64,000 nt of DNA from Facklamia lactis (GCF_015863205.1 NZ_JACBXQ010000002.1:434001-498000); one strand, 5' to 3'. Numbered from the stretch's first letter, positions 23,444 through 33,067 are shown. Notes: generated by a model from the letters alone, not told the origin. A program made the numbers and translations.

Positions 23444-26158
23444 ATGTCAAAAGAAGATTTTGTTGCTTTTACTGGATCTAGTGATGAGATAATTAAGACA
23501 CTCAAAACGGATCCTCGAAGTGGCCTCTCAAAAGAAGAAGCCCAAGCTCGTTTAGAACAATATGGCGAGAATGTTATTCATGAAGAAGAAAGACGCTCCA
23601 TGCTTCAAAAATTCTTTGATCAATTCAAAGATTTCATGATCATTGTCTTACTCGCAGCTGCTGTTGTCTCAGCCGTTGTAGGAATAGCTGAAGGTGAAGG
23701 GGTAGCCGATGCGATCATTATCTTAATTGTTGTGATCTTAAACGCGCTATTGGGTGTCTTCCAAGAAGCTAAAGCCGAAGATGCGATTGATGCTTTAAAA
23801 GATATGTCTTCTCCCGAAGCAACTGTCATCCGTGATAATGACCATATCAAAGTCAAATCAACTGAATTAGTACCTGGTGACATTGTGGCTTTAGAAGCAG
23901 GGGATGTCGTTCCGGCAGATATGCGTTTCATTGAAACAAACTCACTAAAAATTGAAGAAGCTGCCCTCACCGGAGAATCGGTTCCTGTTGAGAAAGATGC
24001 GTCCGCAGAAGTAGCGGAAGATGCCGGAATCGGTGACCGATCCAATATGGGGTTCTCTTCTACTAACGTTACTTATGGGCGAGCATTAGGGGTTGTTACC
24101 CACACTGGAATGAATACCGAAGTAGGACATATTGCTGCTATGCTTTCATCTACTGACAAACAATTAACACCGTTACAACGCGACCAAGAACAGTTAGGTA
24201 AGACTCTTACCTACCTTATCATTGCGATCGCTGTCCTAACCTTTATCGTGGGTGTCTTCTTGAAAGGCTTTGCTCCTATTCAAATGTTACTCGTTTCAAT
24301 TTCTTTAGCAGTTGCTGCTATTCCAGAAGGTCTACCAGCCATCACTACCATCATTCTATCATTAGGAACACAAACAATGGCTGATCGAAAAGCTTTAGTA
24401 AGAACTCTGCCAGCTGTTGAAACACTAGGTTCTACACAAGTAATTTGTTCCGACAAAACGGGTACTCTAACATTAAATGAAATGACGATCGAAAAAGTTT
24501 ACTATGATGGTAAATTGCATAATGCTGATGACGAATTAGATACCAATTCTGAATTTATTCGTTCCTTTGTTTTTGCAAACGATTCTAAGATAGATTCGCA
24601 AGGAAACGTTAATGGGGACCCAACAGAAACCGCTATGGTGAAATACGCGCTTGACCACAAGATGAATCTTAAAGAGCAATTACAAGAATTCCCACGAGTG
24701 AATGAAGTTCCTTTTGATTCTGATCGTAAATTAATGTCCACCATCCATGATATGGGTAATGGGAAATACTTCGTCGCTGTCAAAGGAGCTCCTGATCAAC
24801 TAATCAAGCGCGCCACTCATATTCACAAAAATGGTGAAATTGTTCCGATTGAACAAGCAGATATTGATCATATCATGGAGAATAACACTCATATGGCCCG
24901 TGAAGCTCTCCGTGTTCTAGCAGGAGCATACAAAATTATTGACTCTGTTCCATCAGAGATCAATACAGAAACGATTGAAAATAATCTTGTCTTTGCTGGA
25001 CTAGTCGGAATGATAGATCCAGAGCGTTCTGAAGCAAAAGCTTCAATCGAAAAGGCACGCAAAGCAGGTATCCGTACTGTTATGATCACAGGGGACCATG
25101 CCGTAACTGCTCAAGCAATTGCTGAGCGTCTTACTATTTTAGATCCAAATGATGCAAACAATGAAGAGCACGTCATGACAGGTGCTGGATTAAATGAAAT
25201 CTCTGATGAAGAATTAATTAAACGCGTTCAAGATTACTCAGTTTACGCTCGTGTATCACCCGAACATAAAGTTCGTATTATTAAAGCATGGCAAGCTAAT
25301 GGACGTGTTGTATCTATGACCGGTGACGGTGTCAATGATGCCCCTTCTCTTAAACAAGCTGATATCGGCGTTGGTATGGGAATTACCGGAACAGAAGTAT
25401 CTAAGGGTGCCTCTGATATGGTACTTGCAGATGATAACTTCCAAACAATTGTTGTGGCAGTTGAAGAAGGACGTAAAGTTTTCTCTAATATTCAAAAAGC
25501 GGTTCAATTCTTATTATCAGCCAATCTAGGAGAAGTCATTACGTTATTTATGGCCACCCTATTTGGTTGGGTAATCTTAGAACCTATCCATATTCTATGG
25601 ATTAACTTAGTCACAGACGTCTTCCCAGCTATTGCTCTAGGAATGGAGCCAGCTGAAGCGAACGTTATGTCGCATAGTCCACGAACAAAAGATGACTCTT
25701 TCTTATCTTTCGGTATCGCACCCTCTATCTTGTACCAAGGAATTCTTGAAGCTGCTATCACACTCTTTGTATACTGGTATGCAGCAGAAGGTCCAATGCA
25801 AACAAACCTAGTCGGCGACGAACGCCATGTACTTGCAGAAACCATGGCTTTTATCACCTTAGGTTTAATCCAACTTTTCCATTCATATAATGTGAAGTCA
25901 ACTTTTGGATCATTATTTAGACGGAATCCTTTTGATAACAAATGGCTCAATGGGGCATTCTTGTTATCAGGGTTCATGCTACTAGGAGTTATTTTAATTC
26001 CTGGTATCAGCCAATTCTTTGATGTTCATGCCTTAACAGGTAGTCAATGGGGAATTGTAATTGCTGCAGCCTTCTCAATAGTAATCATCGTTGAGATCGT
26101 TAAATTCTTATTCCGTGCAACCGGAACTGATGAAAAATATAATCGTGCTGTAGAGTAA
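23444..26158 (+). CDS. P2A-type cation-transporting ATPase, probably Mn2+/Ca2+ exporter
   Basis: A 904-residue P-type ATPase. N-terminal cation ATPase domain (LSKEEAQARLEQYGENVI), actuator motif LTGESVPVE, TM4 PEGLP followed by the phosphorylation site CSDKTGTLTLNEM (Asp at about residue 336), hinge MITGDHAVTA and MTGDGVNDAPSLK. TM6 carries LWINLVTDVFPAIALGMEP and supplies cation-binding Asn and Asp. These are PacL/YloB/LMCA1-type features. Because a yybP-ykoY manganese riboswitch sits in its leader, as for YoaB in Lactococcus and MgtA in pneumococcus, manganese detoxification is the best role; calcium export is also possible. AAAGGAGG lies before the ATG. It is monocistronic, with a terminator about 40 bases after the stop. 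Confidence 0.93.
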   Translation: MSKEDFVAFTGSSDEIIKTLKTDPRSGLSKEEAQARLEQYGENVIHEEERRSMLQKFFDQFKDFMIIVLLAAAVVSAVVGIAEGEGVADAIIILIVVILNALLGVFQEAKAEDAIDALKDMSSPEATVIRDNDHIKVKSTELVPGDIVALEAGDVVPADMRFIETNSLKIEEAALTGESVPVEKDASAEVAEDAGIGDRSNMGFSSTNVTYGRALGVVTHTGMNTEVGHIAAMLSSTDKQLTPLQRDQEQLGKTLTYLIIAIAVLTFIVGVFLKGFAPIQMLLVSISLAVAAIPEGLPAITTIILSLGTQTMADRKALVRTLPAVETLGSTQVICSDKTGTLTLNEMTIEKVYYDGKLHNADDELDTNSEFIRSFVFANDSKIDSQGNVNGDPTETAMVKYALDHKMNLKEQLQEFPRVNEVPFDSDRKLMSTIHDMGNGKYFVAVKGAPDQLIKRATHIHKNGEIVPIEQADIDHIMENNTHMAREALRVLAGAYKIIDSVPSEINTETIENNLVFAGLVGMIDPERSEAKASIEKARKAGIRTVMITGDHAVTAQAIAERLTILDPNDANNEEHVMTGAGLNEISDEELIKRVQDYSVYARVSPEHKVRIIKAWQANGRVVSMTGDGVNDAPSLKQADIGVGMGITGTEVSKGASDMVLADDNFQTIVVAVEEGRKVFSNIQKAVQFLLSANLGEVITLFMATLFGWVILEPIHILWINLVTDVFPAIALGMEPAEANVMSHSPRTKDDSFLSFGIAPSILYQGILEAAITLFVYWYAAEGPMQTNLVGDERHVLAETMAFITLGLIQLFHSYNVKSTFGSLFRRNPFDNKWLNGAFLLSGFMLLGVILIPGISQFFDVHALTGSQWGIVIAAAFSIVIIVEIVKFLFRATGTDEKYNRAVE

Positions 26159-26198
26159 GCCTTTCAGAGCTTAATTAGTTACTTTAGAAATAAGTCAA

Positions 26199-26234
26199 AA
26201 AATCCTGCTAAGATGTGTCTTAGCAGGATTTTTT
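26199..26234 (+). terminator. Terminator after the cation ATPase
   Basis: AATCCTGCTAAGA pairs with TCTTAGCAGGATT around a four-base loop, followed by TTTTT. A/T tracts on both sides could also stop proBA transcription from the right. Confidence 0.88.
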
Positions 26235-26284
26235 CGATTGTCCATTCTCATTAAAATCAGAAAAATCAATCATAAACTTTTACT

Positions 26285-27547
26285 TTATTCTCTAATTTGT
26301 CCTGATCCTTCAATGGTATATTTATAACTCGTTAAGGCCTCAAGCCCCATTGGGCCACGGGCATGAAGTTTCTGAGTGGAAATACCTATCTCTGCCCCAA
26401 AACCAAATACTTCACCATCTGTAAAACGAGTTGATGCATTCACGTAAACAACTGCTGCATCAATATCATTTAGAAAATCTTGGGCAATTTGATAATCAGA
26501 TGTAATGATCGCTTCAGAATGACCACTCGAATATTTTTCAATATGCTGAATCGCTTCATCATAATTGGCTACCACTTTAATAGCTAATTTTAAATCTAAA
26601 AACTCAGTTTCATACTCTTCTTCATGTGCTACCGTTGCAAAAGGTATTAACTTGCGAACCTTTTCATCTCCCACTAACTCAACATTTCCATCATATAAAG
26701 CATTACCCAAAGACGACAGATAACGTTCAGCAAACGCTTGGTCAACCAGCAAACTTTCTACTGCATTACACACAGAAGGACGTTGTATTTTAGCATTTAA
26801 CACAATATCTCTTGCGGTTTCATAATCGGCACTTTCATGAATATAAATGTGCACATTTCCTACACCTGTTTCAATCACTGGTACTGTTGCATTTTTGACT
26901 ACGTTCTGAATCAGACCTGCCCCTCCACGTGGAATTAAACAATCTACATAATCATTCATCTGCATTAATTGTGTAACTAGCTGGCGATCCGGATTAGTAA
27001 TCAATTGGACGGATTCTTTTGGAAAGCCTACTTCTTCCAGAGCCATATGAAGAGCCTCAACAATCGCTTCATTAGAAGCTATAGCTTCCTTGCCTCCTCT
27101 TAAAAGAACGACATTTCCCGCCTTCAAGCAAAGACCCGTTGCATCTGCTGTAACATTTGGACGAGATTCATAAATGATGCCAATCACACCCAATGGGACT
27201 GGACGTTGAGTAATCATTAACCCATTATCATTCTTCCATTGTTTATTTGCTTGCGCTAAAGGATCTTCTAATTGAGCAATTTTCCTTAACCCTTCCGCCA
27301 TGGCTTTAAGTCGTTTATCATCCAAGGTTAAACGTTCTAGCATGGCTGGGGCCATGCCGTTTTCTCTTGCATTCAAGACATCTTGATAATTTGCTTGCTT
27401 AATTTTTTCCGCATTTTCTTCAATTGAATCTGCCATTAAGTTTAAAACTTTTTTCTTTTCTAAAGTAGTTGCCTTACGTAAAAAGCGGGCAGCCTCTTTT
27501 GCCTGCTTTCCCATATCAATTAATTTCTCTGAAAATTCTACCGTCAT
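26285..27547 (-). CDS. proA: Gamma-glutamyl phosphate reductase
   Basis: Second enzyme of proline synthesis: NADPH-dependent reduction of glutamyl-5-phosphate to the semialdehyde. The 420-residue length is typical. The aldehyde dehydrogenase-like fold shows VPLGVIGIIYESRPNVTADA (about residues 117-136), KAGNVVLLRGGKEAIASN, IPRGGAGLIQNV and the catalytic cysteine in QRPSVCNAVESLLVDQ (about 254-269). The C-terminal STRFTDGEVFGFGAEIGIST and GPMGLEALTSYKY close the active site. GGAGG lies seven bases upstream of the ATG. It follows proB by 16 bases and is translated from the same mRNA. Confidence 0.96.
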   Translation of the reverse strand: MTVEFSEKLIDMGKQAKEAARFLRKATTLEKKKVLNLMADSIEENAEKIKQANYQDVLNARENGMAPAMLERLTLDDKRLKAMAEGLRKIAQLEDPLAQANKQWKNDNGLMITQRPVPLGVIGIIYESRPNVTADATGLCLKAGNVVLLRGGKEAIASNEAIVEALHMALEEVGFPKESVQLITNPDRQLVTQLMQMNDYVDCLIPRGGAGLIQNVVKNATVPVIETGVGNVHIYIHESADYETARDIVLNAKIQRPSVCNAVESLLVDQAFAERYLSSLGNALYDGNVELVGDEKVRKLIPFATVAHEEEYETEFLDLKLAIKVVANYDEAIQHIEKYSSGHSEAIITSDYQIAQDFLNDIDAAVVYVNASTRFTDGEVFGFGAEIGISTQKLHARGPMGLEALTSYKYTIEGSGQIRE

Positions 27548-27563
27548 TTGCAGTCCTCCTCTT

Positions 27564-28370
27564 TTATCCTTTATTCGTAAATAAAGTTCCTATTTTTTCT
27601 CCGTTTAAAATATTAAACAATATCGACGGGTCTTCTCCAGATGTAATGACCATCGACCCTTGCTGATTCTCTAATATTATTTTGGCTGCACTTAATTTAG
27701 TCGCCATTCCACCCGTTGAGAATTCCGATCCTTTACCTGCTGCCATTTGACTAATTTGATCGGTTATTTCTTCAACTTGATCAATGAGTTTAGCTTGGGG
27801 ATTTATTTGGGGATTTTCTTCATATAATCCCGCAACATCTGATAGGATAACTAATAAATCAGCTGAAACGATTTTCGCCACAACTGCCGATAGGGTATCA
27901 TTATCCCCAAATTTTGTTAAATGATTCAATTCATCTACCGCAATGGCGTCATTCTCATTGATGATGGGAACAATCCCTTTAGCCAGTAAAGTGTCAAAGG
28001 CGACTCTCACATTTTCTAATGACTGGGGGAAATCCACGACATCCCTTGTAAGCAAAACTTGTCCGACATTCAAGCCATAATATTTGAAAAAACGTGCATA
28101 ATGCCCCATTAGGATTGTTTGACCGACTGAAGAAGTTGCTTGTTGGTCAGCAATTGTTTGGGGATACTGTTCTTCTTTCAATTCTAACGATCCAACTCCT
28201 ATCGCTCCCGAAGAAACAATGATAATCTCTTTTCCCGTTTGTTGCAAACTTGCACAGACGTATGCCAAACGATCTATCTTTTGAAAGTTGATACCTTGGC
28301 TTGACAAAATCGTATTCGTCCCTAACTTAATCACAATACGCTTAGCATTTTTCAATTTTTCTCGTTTCAT
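27564..28370 (-). CDS. proB: Glutamate 5-kinase, short form without PUA domain
   Basis: First committed enzyme of proline synthesis, phosphorylating glutamate. The amino-acid kinase fold is shown by RIVIKLGTNTIL (about residues 10-21), IIIVSSGAIGVGSLEL, NENDAIAVDELNHLTKFGDN then DTLSAVVA, and GKGSEFSTGGMATKLSAAKI (about 208-227). At 268 residues it stops where E. coli ProB continues into a PUA domain. This short form is common in streptococci and other lactic acid bacteria. A GGGAATAGG element precedes the ATG. No T-box or other proline-responsive leader is visible in the 150 bases upstream, so control is probably by feedback inhibition. Confidence 0.95.
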   Translation of the reverse strand: MKREKLKNAKRIVIKLGTNTILSSQGINFQKIDRLAYVCASLQQTGKEIIIVSSGAIGVGSLELKEEQYPQTIADQQATSSVGQTILMGHYARFFKYYGLNVGQVLLTRDVVDFPQSLENVRVAFDTLLAKGIVPIINENDAIAVDELNHLTKFGDNDTLSAVVAKIVSADLLVILSDVAGLYEENPQINPQAKLIDQVEEITDQISQMAAGKGSEFSTGGMATKLSAAKIILENQQGSMVITSGEDPSILFNILNGEKIGTLFTNKG

Positions 28371-28454
28371 ACCTATTCCCCAATCTACACATCATTGTTT
28401 CTATTATAGGTAAGAAAATGACTAAGGTAAAGAAATAATCTTAAGCAAGAAAAA

Positions 28455-28492
28455 AACCTCCAACATGCTAAAAAACTAGCTGTATAGAGGTT
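28455..28492 (-). terminator. Terminator after telA
   Basis: AACCTC/GAGGTT arms with an inner partly paired loop. The run of A at 28449-28456 gives the U-tract on the minus strand. It ends the operon 31068-28520 and insulates proB. Confidence 0.75.
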
Positions 28493-28519
28493 CTCTCCTG
28501 TTACTCCCGTTAATAATCA

Positions 28520-29692
28520 CTAGCTAATCTGAATGGCCTTTGCGACAGCATCTTTAAGGTTATTTTCAATATGAGTCAATTCCGATTCTGCTTCCTTACG
28601 TGCCTGTCGAGCATTATTCTGGATAGAAATCGTTTCTTCAATTGTCGCAATTAATTCATCATTAACTTTTTTCAATGTTTCAACATCAATGGTAGACCGT
28701 TCCGCTTCTTTAGCTGTTTCAATTGTATTTTGCCTTAAATTTTTAGCATTTCTTTCTAAAAGCTCATTCGTTGTATCAGACACTTGCTTTTGCATTTGAA
28801 TTACCTGGCTTTGACGATTTAATCCTAAAGCAATGACAACTTGTGATTTCCATAATGGAATCACATTATTAACAGCATCTGTTACTTTATCTACTAACAA
28901 TTTATCATTGTTCTGAATCAGCTTGATTTGTGGGGCTGTCTGGATAGCCATCGTTTTAGAAGTTTTCAAATCAAATACCCGCTTTTCAAAGCGATTGACA
29001 GTATCTTCAAAGTCTTTTACCACTTGCATGGCCATCGTTTCGCCACTTGCTTCCGCTTCTTTAAATAAAGTCGGTAAAACTTCTTCGCGCATTTCTTTAA
29101 CTTTTTCTTCACCAGCTACAATATATAATTGCAATTCTTGGAAGTACTCCACATTCTTCTCATATAATTTATCAAACGTTCCGATATCCTTCAATAGCAT
29201 CATACGTGAACTTTCTAACTGTGCTTGGATCTTATCAATTTGCGATTCCATTACATCATACTTAGCGAGGTAACGTTCTACTGATTGGCGCATATTCTTA
29301 AAAACAGGTAACTTATCTAGAAAAGATGAACCATTGCCCCCAATTTCAGAAACATTTAAATCTTTTACTTTTACCATTAAATCCGCCATTAAATCTCCGA
29401 CCGCTCCCACATCTTTTGATCGGACCTCAGAAAGGATTTGATCACTAAATTGAGCGATTCCTTTCTGCGTATTAGAACCATAGAGAGAGAGTAATTGTGT
29501 ATCTTGCAAATTCAACTGTTCTTTTATTTTATCGACTTTTTGACGATCTTCTTCTGATAGAGTGGCTACCTCTTGCTCCACCATAGCAGCAATTTCCTGT
29601 TTATCTGTATTCAGAGTCTCTACACCTGCAAATTCAGTCTGTTTCGCTTGCATCAAACTTTCAAGAGTAATGTTTTTATTTTCTTCAGACAT
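28520..29692 (-). CDS. telA: TelA-family protein (toxic anion resistance)
   Basis: A 390-residue soluble, helical protein of the TelA/YceH family, named for tellurite resistance plasmids and implicated in envelope stress tolerance in Firmicutes. Diagnostic stretches are LMVKVKDLNVSEIG, then LPVFKNMRQSVERYLAKYDV (about residues 128-147). Next come DKIQAQLESSRMMLLKDIGT and LYIVAGEEKVKEMREEVLP, and VVIALGLNRQSQVIQMQKQV follows (about 288-307). Long coiled coils dominate. The ATG at 29692 has AGAGG six bases upstream; the frame is open 13 codons further but without a start signal. It is the last gene of a four-gene operon beginning with a VWA lipoprotein. Being cytoplasmic, it is a candidate effector of whatever the extracellular proteins sense. 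Real tellurite resistance is not implied. Confidence 0.9.
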   Translation of the reverse strand: MSEENKNITLESLMQAKQTEFAGVETLNTDKQEIAAMVEQEVATLSEEDRQKVDKIKEQLNLQDTQLLSLYGSNTQKGIAQFSDQILSEVRSKDVGAVGDLMADLMVKVKDLNVSEIGGNGSSFLDKLPVFKNMRQSVERYLAKYDVMESQIDKIQAQLESSRMMLLKDIGTFDKLYEKNVEYFQELQLYIVAGEEKVKEMREEVLPTLFKEAEASGETMAMQVVKDFEDTVNRFEKRVFDLKTSKTMAIQTAPQIKLIQNNDKLLVDKVTDAVNNVIPLWKSQVVIALGLNRQSQVIQMQKQVSDTTNELLERNAKNLRQNTIETAKEAERSTIDVETLKKVNDELIATIEETISIQNNARQARKEAESELTHIENNLKDAVAKAIQIS

Positions 29693-29742
29693 AATATACC
29701 TCTTTCTTTTTTTGATTTTAACATCAGACAATCTTTTGATAA

Positions 29743-30804
29743 TTAAGGAGAAACTCCTTCAACCAAATAACTCATCACTTCATAAGGTGGCATTTGCATA
29801 ATCTGAGTCACTTCACCTGCTAAACCTGGCACCTTAAACTGGTCTTGATTAGCAGATCCTGATACAATTGTGCGATAGCCATGTTCTGTCCAAGCTAAAT
29901 CTTGAACTTTCTCATCCATTAAAGCATCAATGGCTACTTCTGTTTGATCATTTAAGGCAATAAAAACATGGCTAGACCACACAGTAGGTTCGGGATAGAG
30001 GATAAACAAATTATCTTTAACTCGTTCATAGGTGTCTGGTTCTTGAACTGAAAACTCTAACAACTGGCTTTCATAACCTGCCACTAACGGATAAGACCCT
30101 ACTCCAAGCGTCAAAAATTGATTAAATAAATCTGCTGATGATGTGTTCATATAGCCAATTGATTGATAAATTCTTCTTAAGTCTGGCAGAATTTTTTCTG
30201 CCTCTTGCTTGGTCACCATTTTATTTCCATTCATCGCATTAGCTAAAAGTCCTAAAAACATATTTCCTGAATTAGAGGCTGCAGGATCCGTTGTATCCAC
30301 TAGAATTTCTCCATAATGCCCTTGCAAGCCAATCTCTGCCCAGGTTTTATTCTCTAATATTAATTCTGATAAAGCTTGCATATCCACATAGTGTACCCCG
30401 TCTCGTTCGGTCACAAGTCCTGCTTTCATTAGAGCCTCTACTACTGGTTTATAGGAATAAAGGACAATGGGGGTATTAAAAACTATTTCATCTTGACTAG
30501 CTTTTTGACCCTCCTCTTTAAATAATTCTAAGGCTAATTGACTTGAGGGGAAAAGGTAATCTTGACTCGAAAGATCTCCTTTAACCATTTCAAAAGATCC
30601 TGCTTTCCGATAATCCATCGTTAAATTATATTCATCTTTAAGGTATTCTTGGAACTTCGGATTCTCAAATAAGCCTATTTTTTCCCCACCTAATAAGCCT
30701 GTAATATCAACCGGAGCAGGTTTATTCCCTTTAAATAAACTATAAGCAAAGATTCCAGCAATAACTAATAATAAAGCAACGAATCCCCAAAACTTATTTT
30801 TCAT
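29743..30804 (-). CDS. Membrane-anchored solute-binding-like protein
   Basis: A 353-residue extracytoplasmic protein anchored by an uncleaved N-terminal helix (FWGFVALLLVIAGIFAYSLF, residues 5-24). No lipobox is present. The outer part has a type-2 periplasmic binding protein layout: GGEKIGLFENPKFQEYL, YLFPSSQLALELF, EIVFNTPIVLYSYKPVVEAL, then ILVDTTDPAASNSGNMFLGL (about 166-185, a ligand-loop-like Ser/Asn cluster). LGVGSYPLVAGYESQLLEF follows. It shares this Ser-Asn-Ser-Gly pattern with the first half of the VWA lipoprotein two genes upstream. Its ATG overlaps the xpaC stop by 11 bases, showing translational coupling. No ABC permease or ATPase is associated, so it probably works as a sensor or scaffold rather than in transport. 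Confidence 0.7.
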   Translation of the reverse strand: MKNKFWGFVALLLVIAGIFAYSLFKGNKPAPVDITGLLGGEKIGLFENPKFQEYLKDEYNLTMDYRKAGSFEMVKGDLSSQDYLFPSSQLALELFKEEGQKASQDEIVFNTPIVLYSYKPVVEALMKAGLVTERDGVHYVDMQALSELILENKTWAEIGLQGHYGEILVDTTDPAASNSGNMFLGLLANAMNGNKMVTKQEAEKILPDLRRIYQSIGYMNTSSADLFNQFLTLGVGSYPLVAGYESQLLEFSVQEPDTYERVKDNLFILYPEPTVWSSHVFIALNDQTEVAIDALMDEKVQDLAWTEHGYRTIVSGSANQDQFKVPGLAGEVTQIMQMPPYEVMSYLVEGVSP

Positions 30805-31417
30805 CGATATATCCTCCCCCCAACTTCAGTGTCTTTTCTAATAATTCTGTTTCTACTTCCAAATCTCGCATACGATCCAAATGGTAACCGTCTCTTTGAT
30901 TAGCATAAATTTCATTCAAAATATCCAGAGACTCTTCAGTTCGAGCTGTAATTAACGTAAATTTATCTTGAGAAATCTTAGCTTCTTCCATTTCTACATA
31001 ATTATGAATAATTTTATGCCCGGTCTTGATATAATAATCAAGAAAATGGCGGGACCCCGATATTTCACGAGGGTTCTCTTCTAAATAAGCTAGAATACTC
31101 TGACTTGTTTCAGCCAATTCAGCCACTTGATCTTTAACCGCCTTATTTTCTATCAGAGCCACAGAGTCTTTCATTCCCTGAACCTTCTTAACACTTTGAT
31201 CAAATAACAGCTTAAGTTCTTCACCATTCTCCAGTTGGGCTAATTCTAAATCACCAATTCGTATCACGGGAGTAGCAAGAAGATATACTCCAATAAAAGT
31301 TCCAATTGAAATGAGACCCGCAACTAGGATAGGCCACTTTAAAACTAGAAAAGTGAGAATAAAAGCCACCACACCCGCTAAAAATGCATATAAATTTTGC
31401 TTAACTGAAGCTGTCAT
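30794..31417 (-). CDS. xpaC: XpaC family membrane protein
   Basis: A 207-residue protein of the 5-bromo-4-chloroindolyl phosphate hydrolysis family (XpaC), the standard companion of TelA. Two adjacent membrane helices (LYAFLAGVVAFILTFLVL and PILVAGLISIGTFIGVYLLA, residues about 9-48) are followed by a helical cytoplasmic domain. That domain contains ELKLLFDQSVKKVQGMKDSV and SGSRHFLDYYIKTGHKIIHN then YVEME. The family name comes from a screening phenotype; a phosphatase active site is not evident. The ATG directly follows the TAG of the VWA gene, and the 3' end overlaps the next gene, so the operon is strictly coupled. Confidence 0.85.
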   Translation of the reverse strand: MTASVKQNLYAFLAGVVAFILTFLVLKWPILVAGLISIGTFIGVYLLATPVIRIGDLELAQLENGEELKLLFDQSVKKVQGMKDSVALIENKAVKDQVAELAETSQSILAYLEENPREISGSRHFLDYYIKTGHKIIHNYVEMEEAKISQDKFTLITARTEESLDILNEIYANQRDGYHLDRMRDLEVETELLEKTLKLGGGYIDEK

Positions 31418-33067
31418 CTAGTTATATCCTTTCACTTGTCTAAAGGCATTGACCAAATCACTGCGACCATCAAAAACTCTTGCATTGGTTAAACTCGCAA
31501 TCTCTTCCATCTCTTCTTCTCTGGCATCTCCAAACAAAATTGAAAATACTGGAACATCGTGACTAAAATCTTGATAAAAATTATCCAAGTCTTCAAAAGT
31601 CAATTCACCATTAGGCTGTCCATCTGTTAATACAACAATAGCGGGAGTATACTGATCTAATTCCGTTCCGTATTCTTCTTCAATTAAATCGTAAGCAGCT
31701 TGAATTCCCTCATACATAGCGGTACCTCCTCCAACGTCGAGTTCTTGTACGTCAGAATTCAGCTCAATCATCTCTTGATCGTTCCCTTTTGCCTCCAGTG
31801 AAGGCTCTACTTCATCCGCAAAAGGAATCAAAATCGTCTGATCTTTAGAAGTCCCTAATAAAAGATTTTTCTCTGCCTTCTCAGGCAGTAATACTTCTTC
31901 AAGAGCTTCCAACATTTGACGATGTCCCTCTCCGCGCATAGAGCCTGAGTAATCTAGGACGTACACCGTTAAAGCTGGCTTTTTAAATTGTGTTTGATAT
32001 AGCCCTAATGCTTCTTTAATCACATCAGAACTTGGCCATCTAATAGGTGAAATAACTTGATCAACGTTAATCCCCCATTCCGGCTTAAAACTCTCTTTAT
32101 TATCATTCGTTACGGTCCCATATCGTGACCTTTTGCCGGTGGCTTCTATTTCTTTCTGGGCTGCATCACTCAGAAGGTATTCTTGAAACGCAAGGAAAGT
32201 CTCCTCTTTTTTCTGATCATCATGATCGACATAAGCTAATGGAGAATCCGAAATGGCTAAACCATCTACCGGATAAACAGTGTAAAGCGTCTCTCGCCCC
32301 TGGGCTTCTAACTCCTTATTGGTTTGAATAATCAATGTTTCATAATTTACCATCGCATCATAATCACTCGTTAAGAAGAGATCGACCAGCCAATTTGAAG
32401 AACCTGACGATCGATTGACCCCAGCTAATAATTGTTGAATTTGCTCTCCCGTTTCCGGTTTTTGCAATTCTTCCATTGTTAAGCCACCTTCACTTCCTGC
32501 TATCGCAGTTAAAAAACCAAGGTAAGCTGAGGCGCCTGAATTGGACTGCGTCGCAGAAGTCATCGCAAATTCTAATTGATCCTTCTTAATCGCTTCGATA
32601 ATATCTTCTGTATGCACTTCTTCTCCAACAAAACCAAGTTCTTCTGCCAAAGATTGTTTAATTCCAAAAACCACGGGTGATATTGAAGTTGTTTGACTGT
32701 GCTTCAGTAGTCGATGGTCATCTCCTAGCGTTAGCCAAATCGAGGAAGCTGGCCATACAGCATCATATTCCATTTCACCAGATTGAAGCTGACGCATAAT
32801 ATCGAGTGAGCCTAAGTAGTCAATCGTAATATTAACCTTGTTATCCTGTGCATATTTTTCAATAATCGGTTCTAATTCTTTATTCTCAGATCCTGCTACA
32901 ATTCTTAACACATCACCTGAAAAATCTGTGACCGCAAAATCACTTTCTTTTACCTTCTCCTCATCTTCCCTATCACAAGCTGATAAAGCAAAAAAGGCAA
33001 TTCCAACCATCAGTATCATTTTTAAACACAGTGACCCAAAACGGCGAAACGAAAACTCACTTTCCAT
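31418..33067 (-). CDS. Lipoprotein with solute-binding domain fused to a von Willebrand A domain
   Basis: A 549-residue surface lipoprotein. The signal ends ALSACDREDEE, with Cys at about residue 30 as lipidation site. Residues about 45-340 form a type-2 solute-binding domain (VLRIVAGSENKELEPIIEKY, MEYDAVWPASSIWL, MTSATQSNSGASAYLGFLTA). Residues about 360-549 are a VWA domain with an intact metal-ion site: YVLDYSGSM (DxSxS), the Thr in VGGGTAMYEGIQAA and the Asp in VVLTDGQPNGE. A VWA domain with complete MIDAS normally binds a protein partner through a divalent cation. It begins the operon (GGGAGAG upstream) with xpaC, a second solute-binding-like gene and telA. The combination suggests extracellular ligand sensing coupled to protein-protein assembly, rather than uptake. 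Confidence 0.88.
   Translation of the reverse strand: MESEFSFRRFGSLCLKMILMVGIAFFALSACDREDEEKVKESDFAVTDFSGDVLRIVAGSENKELEPIIEKYAQDNKVNITIDYLGSLDIMRQLQSGEMEYDAVWPASSIWLTLGDDHRLLKHSQTTSISPVVFGIKQSLAEELGFVGEEVHTEDIIEAIKKDQLEFAMTSATQSNSGASAYLGFLTAIAGSEGGLTMEELQKPETGEQIQQLLAGVNRSSGSSNWLVDLFLTSDYDAMVNYETLIIQTNKELEAQGRETLYTVYPVDGLAISDSPLAYVDHDDQKKEETFLAFQEYLLSDAAQKEIEATGKRSRYGTVTNDNKESFKPEWGINVDQVISPIRWPSSDVIKEALGLYQTQFKKPALTVYVLDYSGSMRGEGHRQMLEALEEVLLPEKAEKNLLLGTSKDQTILIPFADEVEPSLEAKGNDQEMIELNSDVQELDVGGGTAMYEGIQAAYDLIEEEYGTELDQYTPAIVVLTDGQPNGELTFEDLDNFYQDFSHDVPVFSILFGDAREEEMEEIASLTNARVFDGRSDLVNAFRQVKGYN

Noticed and set aside
28520-29692. Tellurite-resistance operon in the strict sense
   Set aside because: Only TelA and XpaC are present; TerC/TerD/TehB-type genes are absent, and the TelA name alone does not show tellurite resistance.
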